The position numbers were made by a program, and so were the translations under genes. The notes under the pieces are model-generated. The model did not search any database. It had not been told where the DNA came from and saw only the letters and a program-made list of their open reading frames with translations. Positions 34,093-44,768 of a stretch of DNA of 64,000 bases are shown piece by piece. Each line of letters opens with the position of its first letter. Position 1 is the first letter of the stretch. Source of the DNA: Zygnema cylindricum (taxonomy: Eukaryota; Streptophyta; Zygnematophyceae; Zygnematales; Zygnemataceae); the NCBI GenBank assembly GCA_037447655.1, contig JBBHKE010000030.1, positions 310,001 to 374,000 of the forward strand, written 5' to 3'.

Positions 34093-35207
34093 CATGCCGT
34101 AAGGTATCAGTAGCACGCGTGCACGATGTTTCGCATGCATGCACGATATCGTCCACGCACGGGAGTTACCCGACGTGCGCGCACGATGTTATGGATGCAC
34201 ACGCCATATTTCGGCACGCATATATAAGTTTCGTTCGCATGTGCGGTGTCATGTCGGTTCACTTTTTTGTGACGTGTACGCGATTTGCGTACCTGTCTTA
34301 TTGAATACATACTAATTTCGTGCGTACTGTTTCTTTCGTTTCATTTTGTAGGTACACGATCTTGATGATTCTTTCGCAAATATCGTTTGGGCGACGCGTC
34401 GCGATTTCCTGGAGTATTTCGTGCGGTATGTTTCGTTTCGTGCATATGTACGCGATTTTGGAGTATAAACGCCAAGTATCGTTTCGCGACAAAGCGCGAT
34501 TTCCAAGATCGTTGGTGGCGCTTCAATGTACTTTTATTCTTTAAAGTCGTGAACCCACGTTGGTTCACGCATGCATGTAGAAAGGGAGGGGTTTTACCCT
34601 TGGATTCTGTATTTTGTTAGACGTACGGCAGACGATGTTGGCCGCCTATTGGCCAACATCTTAAGTAGTTTCATTCATGTAAAGTAGACTAGACGTAGGC
34701 TAGTTTCGCGCTAGGCTTAGCTTAGTCTTACTTAGTCTATTTGCAAACTTAGAATTTTTAGCTTTTGGACAAGAATTTTCTCTTGGCGGCGGAGCTGTTT
34801 TCTTGCTTCCTCCTTGCCACCGATTGCCCACCATTTCCTTTTCTTCTTGTTAGCTAGCGATAGATGCTAGTTAGCGTACATATTTTTCTCTCTTTGTGTT
34901 CTGCCTTGTTTTTAATCCACACGGCTTCGGCCAAGTCCGGAAGGTTTCCCTCCAAATTTGTCTTTTTGGCGATTGTTGGAGTGGATGCTTGAGGCGTGGC
35001 ATCTTTTATTGGGCTGCGCCGTTCTCGGGACAGTAGGACAGTTTGTTTAGGTGTATTTGTTTGTGTTGCATTTCGGTTGTCTTGTAAAAGTGTTTTTTTT
35101 TACCGAATCCGGATTTCTTGGTTTGGTTGAAAGCGTTTATTTTGCTTCGTTGCTTTCCCATGAGAAAACTCTTGTAAAGAATACGTTGAAGACCCAAGAT
35201 CCTAGTG
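34093..35207. other. Unassigned DNA with hairpins
   Basis: No gene and no match to the copia families. The first 450 bases are rich in CG and alternating GCATGCA/CACGATGTT words. Hairpins: CGTGAACC/GGTTCACG near 34548-34569, and GATGTTGGCC/GGCCAACATC with a 7-base loop at 34634-34660. The rest is T-rich. Confidence 0.55.
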
Positions 35208-36270
35208 TGTAGAAATTGATTTTTTAAGTATTTTCTAGGTCTAAATAGAAATACAGAAAGAAGCCGAGGAAGTCTATCTCTAACTTCTCTCTCCAACTAC
35301 CACACTTGTCGCAGTCACTGAGAAGTTGGAGAGGAAGCTAGAGCCATGGCTTCCTAGGCTTTCCAGAGGTTTACGGGAAATAGAGTAGTTGATTTATTGA
35401 ATGGTAGTTTATTTACTAAAAGGATTAGTGATGCATCCAGGATTTGATCTTGGAACCTGCCGGACGTCTAATAGCCGGTAGACGGTAACTTTATCCGTTA
35501 GGTCTGGAGCTAATGATACATGCTATGGGGTTTGATATTTATCTAATCATTACCACGTAGGATATTTCATTTAACAGAAACTGATTACGAAATACATAGA
35601 GTTAGTTATGTAGAAGTACGGATTACGGTACGGATAAGAAACAAGTACCGCGCATTTGTTTCTTTAAACGAAACAAATATCGCGGAAATATTTATGACGG
35701 CTCTGATTGAAATCTGCATTGAATCGGACGGCCGAGAAGAAAGCCGAGATAGCGGAAGAGAATCTTGACGAGTTTTGGTCATCGTCACATCGGATGACAC
35801 GTGGCGAAATTTGCGTTGGATCGCGACATCTCCGAGAATTTCGGGAACGAAATCGGATATGGCATGTGCCGACTTTTAGGCCATGTCATACAATATCCGT
35901 ACAGTAAGTACACCGGCAACAGTACTTTTGTGTACGGAAGTGTAATATGATTGGCTTCGTACGTCAGTAGATAGAGTTTGTGAGAGAGATAGAACTTAGA
36001 AAAATTAGTAGATAGGACCCTCTCTCCTAGAGAGCTTCTGTACAAAATGTCAACTTTGACCCTCTATAACGTACTGCTCAGAAGAGAAAATTCAAGATTA
36101 GTTTTGCTATCGACTTAGGGGAGTCTTGCCTTCACAAGGGTGAAGGTGGTCAGAGTTTTTGTTTGCCAGGGTGGCAGTTATTCGTGCTGAAAGACAAAGG
36201 GGTTAGGGTTATCGTAGAGGCTTCGTGTGAGCTGCCTACTCTAAGGTCTTATGGAGGTCTTAGAGTGTCA
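35208..36270 (+). repeat. Copia-A LTR 4 (right end of composite)
   Basis: 1063 bp, TGTAGAAATTGATTT to ..TAGAGTGTCA, followed by the TSD ACAAG (36271-36275). It is not preceded by a purine tract. It carries the gag ATG and the MEVLEC-like start within its end. Confidence 0.88.
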
Positions 36271-37062
36271 ACAAGCACCTTCCCCCACATATAACACATA
36301 CCCAAAGTGCATCTTCTCATAGGTGCCTCTCCATAACTGGCAACACTCCAAGTAGTGATACCAGTGTGCTCCCCTCCCAAATGCAACCATAACTCTCTAG
36401 TTCCTACCAAATATCTTATGTTTCTCTTGACTCCCTCCCAATATTTATTCTTAGGATCGTTAAGACTCCTTTTGAGGACTCCCACTACTACAGCTATGTC
36501 TGGCTTTGTAGAATTCATAAAGTAGATCAAACTTCTTACGACCAATCAATAAGGAATAGACTTTATAAACTCTCTCTCCTGTGGTCTCATCTGATCATTT
36601 TCGATTATCACTCCTCCTTGTACACTCCCATTACTTAGTTTTTTAAAACCCATGGGAGTGGAACAACTGTTTGCCTTTTCCATATGAAATTTTTAAGCAT
36701 ATGACCTATTAGTTCTTTCCGAGTAAGTCCGATAATTCTTTTCCCCCTATCTCTCTCCATTTGGATCCCAAAAATATATCTTGCCTCACCTAAATCCTTC
36801 ATATCAAATCTGTTTCTAAAATCTTTCTTTAACTTGTTGATCTTTTCCAAAGATTTACTAAACACAAGCAGATCATCCCAATAAATTGCAATAAAAATGA
36901 CACCATTCTCATCTTCAAACATATAGATAGAATGGTCAGAGCTGATCCGGATATATCATAGACTGGTGAGAAACTCATCTAGTTTTTATTCCACTTTCGG
37001 GGAGCCTGCTTCTATCGTTATAAGGACTTTATGAGCCTATAGACTTTGCTCTCTTCTCTTTC
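36271..37062 (-). pseudogene. Copia-B host RNase H and reverse transcriptase, middle part
   Basis: Minus-strand continuation of 1969-2373. RNase H start: LIYFMNSTKPDIAVVVGVLKRS, LWLHLGGEHTGITTWS, with the catalytic Asp block WSDASY changed to WSVASY. The reverse transcriptase C-terminal half is at 36635-36960 (MFEDENGVIFIAIYWDDLLVF). The catalytic box is YWDD (36872-36883), where relatives have YVDD. It ends at 37062, where a solo A LTR interrupts the frame between GFVE and ERREESKV-type sequence. Confidence 0.88.
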
Positions 37063-38131
37063 TGCAACTTTGAGACCTCCATAGGTCCTCAGAAAAAGCA
37101 ACTTGCGAGAATCCTTTAGGATAACCTAGACCCCTTTGTGTTTCATCAAGAATAACTGCCACCTTGGCAGATAAAAACTCTTTCCACCTTCACTTTTGTA
37201 AAGGCAAGACTCTCCTGAGTTGATAACAAAAAGAATCTCTCAATTTGCACCCATGAGCAATAAGTTATGGAGGGTCAAATTTGACCTTTTGTACAGAAGC
37301 TCTCTGGGAGAGAGGGTCCTATCTACCAAATATTTCTAAGTCATATCTCACTCTAAAACTCTATCTACTAACGTACGACACCAATCATAATACTGTGCCG
37401 TACAGAAAGGTAGAGCTGTCGGTGTACATTCTCTACGGACATTGTACGACATGGCCAAAAAGGTCGACACATGTCATATTCAGATTTGTTTCTGTAATCC
37501 TTGGAGATGCCAAATTCCAATGTGATGGTGCCACATGTCATCCTATGTGGCGATGACCACAAACCGCTGAAATCCTCTTCCGCGATCTCAACATTCATTT
37601 TGGCCGTCCGATTAAATGCAGATTTCAATTGTAGCCGTCATAAATACATGCGCAGTATTCGTTTGGCTATTAAAACAAATGCGCACTACCTGTTTCTTCT
37701 CCGTACCTTAATCCGTACTTTACCTAACCGAATCTATGTATCATATAAATAGTTACCGTTAAATGAATAAGTTGACGTGGAAACATTCATATAATTATCA
37801 AACCCTATATGACAAAAAACTAGTCTTAGACTAAATGGATAAAGCTACCGGCTACTAGCAGCTTTGACAGTCAGTAGGTACCAGGATCAAATCATGGGTC
37901 CGACAACTACTTTTAGTAAATCAACTTATCTACTACATGTAAATCAACTAATCTACTACCCGTAAATCTTTGGATAACATAGGCAGCCATGGCTTTAGCT
38001 TCCTCTCAACCTTTTAGTGACTGCAACAACTGTGGGAGTTGAAAAGAGGAGTTAGAGGCAGATTGCCTCGACTTTCTTTCTGCATTTCATTTTAGACCTA
38101 GAAAATACTAAGAGAACCATCAATTTCTACA
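37063..38131 (-). repeat. Solo copia-A LTR
   Basis: 1069 bp, complete from TGTAGAAATTGATGG (38131) to ..AAGTTGCA (37063) on the minus strand, inside the B reverse transcriptase. No A coding sequence adjoins it, so it is a solo LTR left by LTR-LTR recombination. The flanks (CTTTC, CTCCA) do not form a clear TSD. The coding text rejoins exactly without duplicated bases. Confidence 0.88.
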
Positions 38132-38860
38132 CTCCACAAATCCCTCTGGTTGCCTCATGAAAATTTCTTCGCTAACTCACCATTAAGAAAGGCAGTCTTA
38201 ATATCCATCTAGTGTATTTCTATGTCTTTCGCTATTGCCAGATTGAGGAGAATCTTTATTGATGGGAACCGAACAACGGAAGCAGAAGTCTCCTCATTGT
38301 CAATCCCCTCCTTTTGGGTGAACCCCTTTGCTACCAATCGAGCCTTATATCTTCAATGGTATTATCTTGGTTTAGTTTTAGTTTAAACACCCATTTACAC
38401 CCAATCAGTTTTCTGTCAAGATGACAGTCCACTAGTTCCCAAGTATTTGCTTCCATGATAAAAGCCATCTCATCATTTATGGCTCTATTCCATCTGTCTT
38501 TCTCCGGACTATTTACAACCTCCGAGTATGACTGAGGCTCATCTGGGTGAGATAGCTTAGATACCTTGTTAGCGGCAAGTTTTTCCTGAATCACTTTGTT
38601 GCTCCTTCTCCCCCCCTCAAACTTCGAATCTGGGATAGTGGGAAGTCTTGGATTTCTCCTTACTATCTCATCGGCTCCCCTATCCATGGAAGCCGGTTCC
38701 GGTTCCTCCTCTTCTGTCTCCTCAAAGTTTATAGGAATATGTGAGGTTTTTGGTGGATCTCCTATGTCTTTGATCTCCCCTGAATCTGCAATCCGTGTTT
38801 CACTCATGTCTTTTTAGAGAAGGATGGTGTCCTCCTCACCTTCATCCTCAAATCTGATTC
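38132..38860 (-). pseudogene. Copia-B host reverse transcriptase N-terminal part and linker
   Basis: The linker is EEEPEPASMDRGADEIVRRN and PRLPTIPDSKFEGGRRSN. The reverse transcriptase then begins: HPDEPQSYSEVVNSPEKDRW, INDEMAFIMEANTWELVDC, CKWVFKLKLNQDNTIE. A frameshift near 38335 is followed by LVAKGFTQKEGIDNEETSAS and HQMDIKTAFLNGELA-like blocks to the solo-LTR junction. Confidence 0.88.
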
Positions 38861-39840
38861 TTATCTTTTTGTATATTTAAAGAGTTCAAATGACTTCCCT
38901 TCATCCATGACAACTAGGTGTTTGACCAGAATGATATCTATCTTTGCTAAGTCAAAGACTCTATATCCCTTGACATTCTCATCATATCTTACAAAGTATC
39001 CACGTTTTCCCTTAGCATCTAGTTTCCAATTTTTTCTATTCGTGTCAAGACTGTAAACTTGGATACGGAATACTTTAAGGTGAGAGATATGTGGTTTCCT
39101 TCCAACCCATCTCTCATAAGGTGTCACTCCTTTTGTATCTGAGGTAAGGACTCTATTTTTAATGTAGTTGGCACAGTCCATGGCTTCTGCCCAAAATCTC
39201 TTTCCTATTTTCTTGTCCGCCAACATACTGCATGCACTATCTCTTAGTGTTTGGTTCAACCTCTCAGCTACCCCATTTTGTTCCGAGTTATATGGTACGG
39301 TTTTCTTGCGCTGAACTCCCTCATCTCTCAAGTATTCCTCAAACTGGTGAGAGGTAAATTCCCCCCCATTATCACTCCTTATTCTTTTAATGGGGGTTCC
39401 ATGCAACTTCTCACTCCATGCTTTATATTCTTTGAAGTAAGTTGATGTTTCAAACTTTGTTTTTAAGAAGTTGACTCTAGAGTATCTAGACCAGTCATCA
39501 GTTATTGTCATCATAAACCTCTTTCCTCCAACCGAAGGTACTTTTGCAGGTCCCCTGATAGCTGTGTGGACTAGATCTAGTACTCTCTCACCTCTATATG
39601 TGGCAGCTTTTGGGAATGGGAAGTCTGTGAGCCTTACCTTGATCAGAGCTTCTACAGTCATCTATCATTTGATTATCCCCAAACTGAATGCTTTCTACTA
39701 CACTAAGATTTTTCATTTCCCTTAACCTATCAAAATGCACATGCCCTAATCGCTTATGCAAAATCATCAACTTTGGAACACCAATATAGTAAGCATTATT
39801 GTTTTCATTACTCAGGTTAGCCTTAACATTCGTTGGCTAC
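38861..39840 (-). pseudogene. Copia-B host integrase
   Basis: The minus-strand open stretch 39661-38861 (266 codons) is the best-preserved integrase core in the window. The first catalytic Asp is lost (HTAIRGPAK). TITDDWSRYSRV, RIRSDNGGEFTS (second Asp) and NSEQNGVAERLNQTL (Glu) are intact. The C-terminal SHLKVFRIQVYSLDTN and GYFVRYDENVKGYRVFDL follow. The zinc-finger part (39840-39665) is broken by a frameshift near 39665. Confidence 0.9.
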
Positions 39841-40290
39841 CCTTATTTGCCGTGAAGGAAACTTCATCCTTATACTAAGTAGTAAAGACTCCCTTTCTAG
39901 TGTAGGTATCAAACTCTTTATCATCTAACACAAATGTAGAGACAAGATTTTTACTCAGCTGAGGAATGTTGAGTACATCTGAGAAGGTGAGTATAGAAGT
40001 CTTTCCCTCCACTACGACTTTCAGATCTACCGATCCCACTAGATTTGTCGTAACCACTCTCCCATCCCCATACTCTACATATACAGTAGGAATTTTTCTT
40101 AGCTTAGTAAATAGATGCTTATCACGACACATATGCGTGGATGCACATGAGTCGATAATCCATCCTACCTCTGGAGCTTCTTGAATTGCTCCGAGAGCAC
40201 ATTTCTGTTTCTGAGGGATCTCCTTCTCCTCCAGACTGTCGTCAAGAAGAAGCTACCCATCCTCCTCCTCATATGACCCGTCGTTGGATT
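39841..40290 (-). pseudogene. Copia-B host protease
   Basis: The catalytic motif is WIIDSCASTHMCRD near 40160 (the active-site Gly of DSGAS replaced by Cys). The conserved KLRKIPTVYVEYGDGRVVTT, LVGSVDLKVVVEGKTSILTF and QLSKNLVSTFVLDDKEFDT blocks follow. It is open from 40132 to 39875. Confidence 0.88.
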
Positions 40291-41296
40291 ATCCTTTCAC
40301 TTTTGTAACCACAAGTGCCTTTTTCTTCCCTTTGGAAGAACCCCTTCCACGGTTCTCTTGGAGCCTGAACTCTGACAGCTTAACCCAATCTGCTATGAAG
40401 TGTCTCGGCTTTTTGTAAAAATGACAAAGACCCTTTGGAGGCCTCGATCCTCTAGTCTGATCTCTTTCCCCTTTGTACGGTTTCTTCGAGTCCTTCCCCC
40501 ATCGGTCCTCTCCTACAGGTAGAGCTTGAATGCTCTTTCCTCCTCTCCTAATTTCAATAGTGTTTTCCTGCACAAGTATCATTTAGACCTCTGTATTCCA
40601 CTTCCATGAATTATCAGTCATTTTTTGTACTCGGTACACTATGTTCTCATAATCGTCTAGTAACTTCATGATAAAAGTGTTAACTTTCATCTTCATTGTA
40701 CTTGCCCACCCCACACTTTCCATCTCCATATACAAACAAGAGAGATCATTACAATAATCTAACATCTTTCCTTCTTTGTAAGTGTAACTCGCTAGCTTTT
40801 GCTCAGCCAATTGGAGCTCTTGAATAGTACCAGCTCTATAGATCTCCACCAAACTCACCCACAACTCCTCGCTTTTGTAAATGTGAAGGTGAGGGGTGGC
40901 CAAAGCTTGAGTGAGGTGTCTTAGAATGAAATTTTTGGCAACCATGTTTACATCTTCCCCCATTTGAGTATCATTCTCTGCGGTTCTCACGGTCGTTGCT
41001 CTTGTTGCCGTGGCAATAGGGGCGAGGGGTGTCTCTTTCTCTTTCCCCATTTTGCACACGCTGGTGTCCCCATCATCTACCACCTCTGCTGAAGCAGTCG
41101 CTGCTGTAGGAAACCTTACTTCAAATCCTGGTGGAGTTCCTAAAGGTGGATGTTTCACTTGTCCACTGACTATACCCCAGTTTCGTTTTTTGCACAAAGC
41201 CCCTATCATCATGGCTTCCTAATAGATGAACCAAGATCCATTGAAGGTGGGCACCCTAGAGGGTGGGCCCATAACGTGCAATCATGTGTCCTCCAT
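40291..41296 (-). pseudogene. Copia-B host gag
   Basis: The ATG at 41296 lies inside the 5' LTR (MEDT* with an early stop). A long open piece, 41212-40583 (WGIVSGQVKHPPLGTPPGF ... LDYCNDLSCLYMEMESVGW ... LLDDYENIVYRVQKM), is followed after one stop by 40582-40289. The zinc knuckle is inactivated: CHFYKKPRHFIADW has lost two Cys and the Gly. It is nonetheless one of the more intact gag genes here. Confidence 0.88.
41264..41276 (-). promoter_or_regulatory. PBS of the copia-B host
   Basis: CGTTATGGGCCCA on the minus strand directly after the LTR end ..TTGCA. It has one change from the half-tRNA-iMet site. Confidence 0.85.
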
Positions 41297-42283
41297 TGGA
41301 CTACATAATTCATTAAGCCTCTAGATAGTTTTTAACTAACCCACTTCAAGCCACAACTATTGCTGCACAAGACGGCAAAGTGACAATCTGACTGCACCCT
41401 TGTGCAGCTTGGACTCCTTTGAGTCAGTAGCAAAATGTATCACTAAAAACGGCCAACCAACCGATAAGTTATGAGGTGGAAAAAATGCCAATTTATACAA
41501 ACTCTCACAAAGAGGTGAATGTCTATCCAAAAAAAACTAAATCTTAACCCCTCTCACAATCTCTATCTACTATAGTCCGAACCAATGAAATAACTTTAAA
41601 GTACATAAAGGTACTACAGTCGATGTCCTTTCTCTACGGCCTGTGTAGGACAAGGCCACTGAGTGGACGCGTGTCCCCCTTCCACTCGTCCGTATTTTCC
41701 GCAGAAATTCGTGCGACCAAATGTTATCCCTCCACGTGGCGCCACGTCATGTCACGTCCATAAACGCCAAAGTGACCATTCCGTGATCTCGACTGTGATT
41801 TATGCCGTTAGATTAAATCTAACATTGAATGTCGGCCATCGAAACAAATGTCTGAATCATTTGTTTCGTGGGAAATGACGTCCGCACCAAAATTTTAACT
41901 AGTTCTATGTTCCTTTCTTCACATCTTAGTTAATCCGTTTTAAGACTATGTATAAGTTTAAATACGTATCAAACCCTATGTACTTTAACGGACTTCTACG
42001 ACAGATTCGTTAGAGCTAACGGCTACACCGTACTCTACTGGGCGTAGGTTCGAGTCCTGTCAGACTCACCTTTTGTTGAGAGTGACATAAGTCACTCTTT
42101 AGTCCTACGTGTTGAACTAAAGCACCAATGGCTCAACCACCCTCTCTATCCTTCAGTGACTTCAACAAGTATGGTGGCTAGAGAGAGAGGAGGTGGAGGC
42201 AAGCTGTCCCCCCTTTTCGTTTTCTTTTTATACTTAAATATTTAGACCTAGAAAATACTCTATAAATCTAATATAATTCAACA
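41277..42283 (-). repeat. 5' LTR of the copia-B host
   Basis: 1007 bp, from TGTTGAATTATATTAG (42283) to ..TGATTGCA (41277). It pairs with 972-1968. It carries a TATA-like TGTATAAAT (minus, about 41492-41500), a CACGTGGCGCCACGTCA cluster near 41737-41753, and GGTTCGAGTCC at 42047-42057 on the plus strand. The right flank AGAAA is the TSD partner of 967-971. Confidence 0.9.
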
Positions 42284-44085
42284 AGAAAGTCCATAGATCC
42301 CTTTAAGTACAGTAGATCGGTTAAAATTAGAGTTCAATCCGAAATGAGTTGGATTCATTTTATTTTTACTGAACTCCTGTTCAGCTTGACTTTGCAGAGG
42401 AAGAGAAAAAATTGACCAAGAGTGACCGTCTTGTGGAGTCACAACTTGTTACTCACAAGGTACTAAGTTGTCTCGTTCAAATGAGCCTCAGTCATATTCA
42501 GAGGCAATGGACAGTCCAGAGAAGGATATATGGGTTAGAGCCATAAATGATGAAATGGCTTCCATCATGAAGCAAACACTTGGGAACTGGTGGACTGTCC
42601 TCCGAACTGAATTTCGATCGGATGGAAATGGGTGCTTAAACTGAAACTGAACCCAAATAACACCATTGAAAGATCTAAGGCTTGGTTGGTAGCAAATGGG
42701 CTCACTCAAAAAACAGGGATAGATTATGAAGAGACCTTTGCTCTTGTGGTATGGTTCCCATCAGTAAGGATTCTCCTTAATGTAGCGGCAGCGGAAGTCA
42801 TGGAAATACACCAAATGGATATTAAGATCGCCTTCCTCAATGGTGAACTAGAGGAAGAAATCTTCATGCAGCAACTAGAAAGATTTGTAGAGGAAGGTGA
42901 GGAGAGCAAAGTGTGCAGACTTATAAAGTCCTTATATGGACTTAAGCAGGCTCACAGGCAATGGAATAATAAACTAGATGAGTTTCTTACCAGCCATGGA
43001 TATATCCGGATTAGTTCTCACCATTCTATTTATATGTTTGAGGATGAGAATGGTGTTATTTTTATTGCAATTTATATGGATGACTTGCTAGTGTTAAGTA
43101 AATCTATGGAAAAGATGAATAAGTTGAAGAAAGATCTTAGAAGCAAGTTTGATATAAAAGATCTTGGAGAGGCAAAATACATCTTGGGGATACAAATTGA
43201 AAGAGATAAGGGAAAAAGGATTATCAAACTTACTCAGAAAGAAGTTATAGGGAATATGCTGGAGGATTTCCAAATGGAAAAACAAACAGCTGTACCACTC
43301 CCATGGACTTGAAGAATATAAGTGATGGGAGTGTAGAAGAAGAAGTAATAATTTTAGAGGATTAGATGAGTCTTGAAGAAAGATTGTTTATGAAGTCTAT
43401 TCCTTACAGGCAGGTTGTAGGGAGTCTAATCTACTTTATGAATTGCACTAGGCCGGACATAACACCAGCAGTTGGAGTTCTCAGTAGGAGTCTTAATAAT
43501 CCTAGAAAGAGAGAGTGGAAGGCAGCAAAGAGAGTCATGAGATATTTGGTGGGTATAAGGGAATTATGGTTGCATTTGGGAGGGGAGCACACTGACATCA
43601 CCACTTGGAGTGATGCCAGTTATAGGGATGCACTTATGAGAAGATGCACTTCTGGGTATGAATTGTATGTGGGAAAGGTGCTTCTTGTTGGAATAACAAG
43701 CAACAAAAAGTGGTTGCTCAGTCCACTATGGAGGCTGAGTACATGGCCTCTTGTTTTGCTGTGTAAGAATTAATGTGGGTAAAGTCTTTGCTGCAAGAAT
43801 TGGGGTACATGAAGAAAGGGGTGCATAAAGTCTTATGTGATAATCAGGCTGCAATTCCAATTGGAGCCAACCCAAAACATCATTTCAAAGCTAAACACAT
43901 GGACATAACGTTGAGTTTTGTGAGGGAAAAAGTCAAAAACAAAATTGTTTATCTTGTGTATAAACCAGTTGGAGAAATGATTGCAGATATAATAAAAAAA
44001 CCTGTGCCCTCACCCAAATTGAAATATTGTAGAGAGAAGTGTGGACTAAAAGAAAAGCTTAAGTTACACTAGAAAATAAGGGGAG
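42284..44085 (+). pseudogene. E1 reverse transcriptase and RNase H, right part
   Basis: Resumes E1 after the B insertion (GK then DPFKYSRSVKIRV-like, frameshifted). The reverse transcriptase frame 42632-43312 is open for 226 codons: WVLKLKLNPNNTIE, HQMDIKIAFLNGELEEEIF, SLYGLKQAHRQWNNKLDEFL, catalytic box YMDD at 43073-43084, DLGEAKYILGIQIERD. RNase H spans 43366-44072: LIYFMNCTRPDI, TTWSDASYRDA, STMEAEYMAS, CDNQAAIPIGANPKHH. Lesions include a frameshift at about 43310, a TAG at 43364, a frameshift near 43690 and a TAA at about 43765. It ends with a purine tract at 44074-44085. Confidence 0.9.
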
Positions 44086-44768
44086 TGTTGAATTATTAGA
44101 ATTATAAAGTATTTTCTAGGTCTGAATAGCTTAGTGGAATTAGAAAAAAAAAGCATTGGCAGTCTGCCTCCACCTCTCCTCTCTTTCTCCCATACTTGTC
44201 GTAGTCACTGAAGGAGAGAGAGGGTGGTGGAGCCATGGCTGCCTTAACTCCTTAGGCAAGTGAGAAGTGACATAAATCACCTTTATCAAAAAGGTTGAGT
44301 TCTGCAGAACTTGAACCTCCAACTGGCAGGGCGAGGCGTAGTCGTCAGCCTTAGCCGGTCTGTCGTTGAAGTCTGTTAGATTACATGGGGTACGATAAGT
44401 ATTTAAGTGTGTCAGAGCTCACTAATCCGATTAACGGAATTACAGTTAAGTCACATAGAATAAAAATTGAAATACAATGCGAACGCGAAACTGCAAGAAA
44501 CAAATTTACTAGACATCGATTTTCAATGGCTAGCATTTAAAGCCGTTTTTTATCCGACGGCGCGCGTCATCACCGAGATCCCAAAATGGGTGCTTTGGCG
44601 GTTTTCGCGCGTAACATGGCACGGTGCCACGTGGCAAGATAACACTGGAGAGCGAGAATCTCGGAAAGCATAAAGGCAAGTTCGGAAGAGACAGTTGTCC
44701 ACTCAAAGGCCAAGTCGTACACATGCTGTACAGAAAGTACATTGGCCACAATACCTTTCTGTACAATA
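44086..44768 (+). repeat. E1 3' LTR (truncated by another LTR)
   Basis: It starts TGTTGAATTATTAGAATT after AAATAAGGGGAG and follows the copia-B LTR plan through the antisense B-box (about 44306-44318) to the conserved stem-loop at 44728-44764. It ends at 44768, where a TRG-like LTR begins. Confidence 0.85.

Larger units (their letters stand above)
2374..36270 (+). mobile_element. Copia-A composite insertion, 33.9 kb, TSD ACAAG
   Basis: Bounded on both sides by plus-strand copia-A LTRs (2374-3409 and 35208-36270) and by the direct repeat ACAAG. The host RNase H reads on across the join. In order it contains: LTR, gag-pol body A1, LTR, body A2 (gag fused to pol by a deletion), the TRG array inside A2, the A2 RNase H end, a cut LTR, a copia-B LTR fragment, non-copia DNA with a TIR element, copia-C remnants, more unassigned DNA, and the last LTR. 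The last LTR is not preceded by a purine tract, so the right half was rearranged after or during insertion. Confidence 0.85.

Noticed and set aside
42000-42062. A functional tRNA gene
   Set aside because: The B-box is exact, but no complete cloverleaf or A-box with proper spacing is visible and the stretch repeats in every LTR; kept only as a tRNA-like finding.
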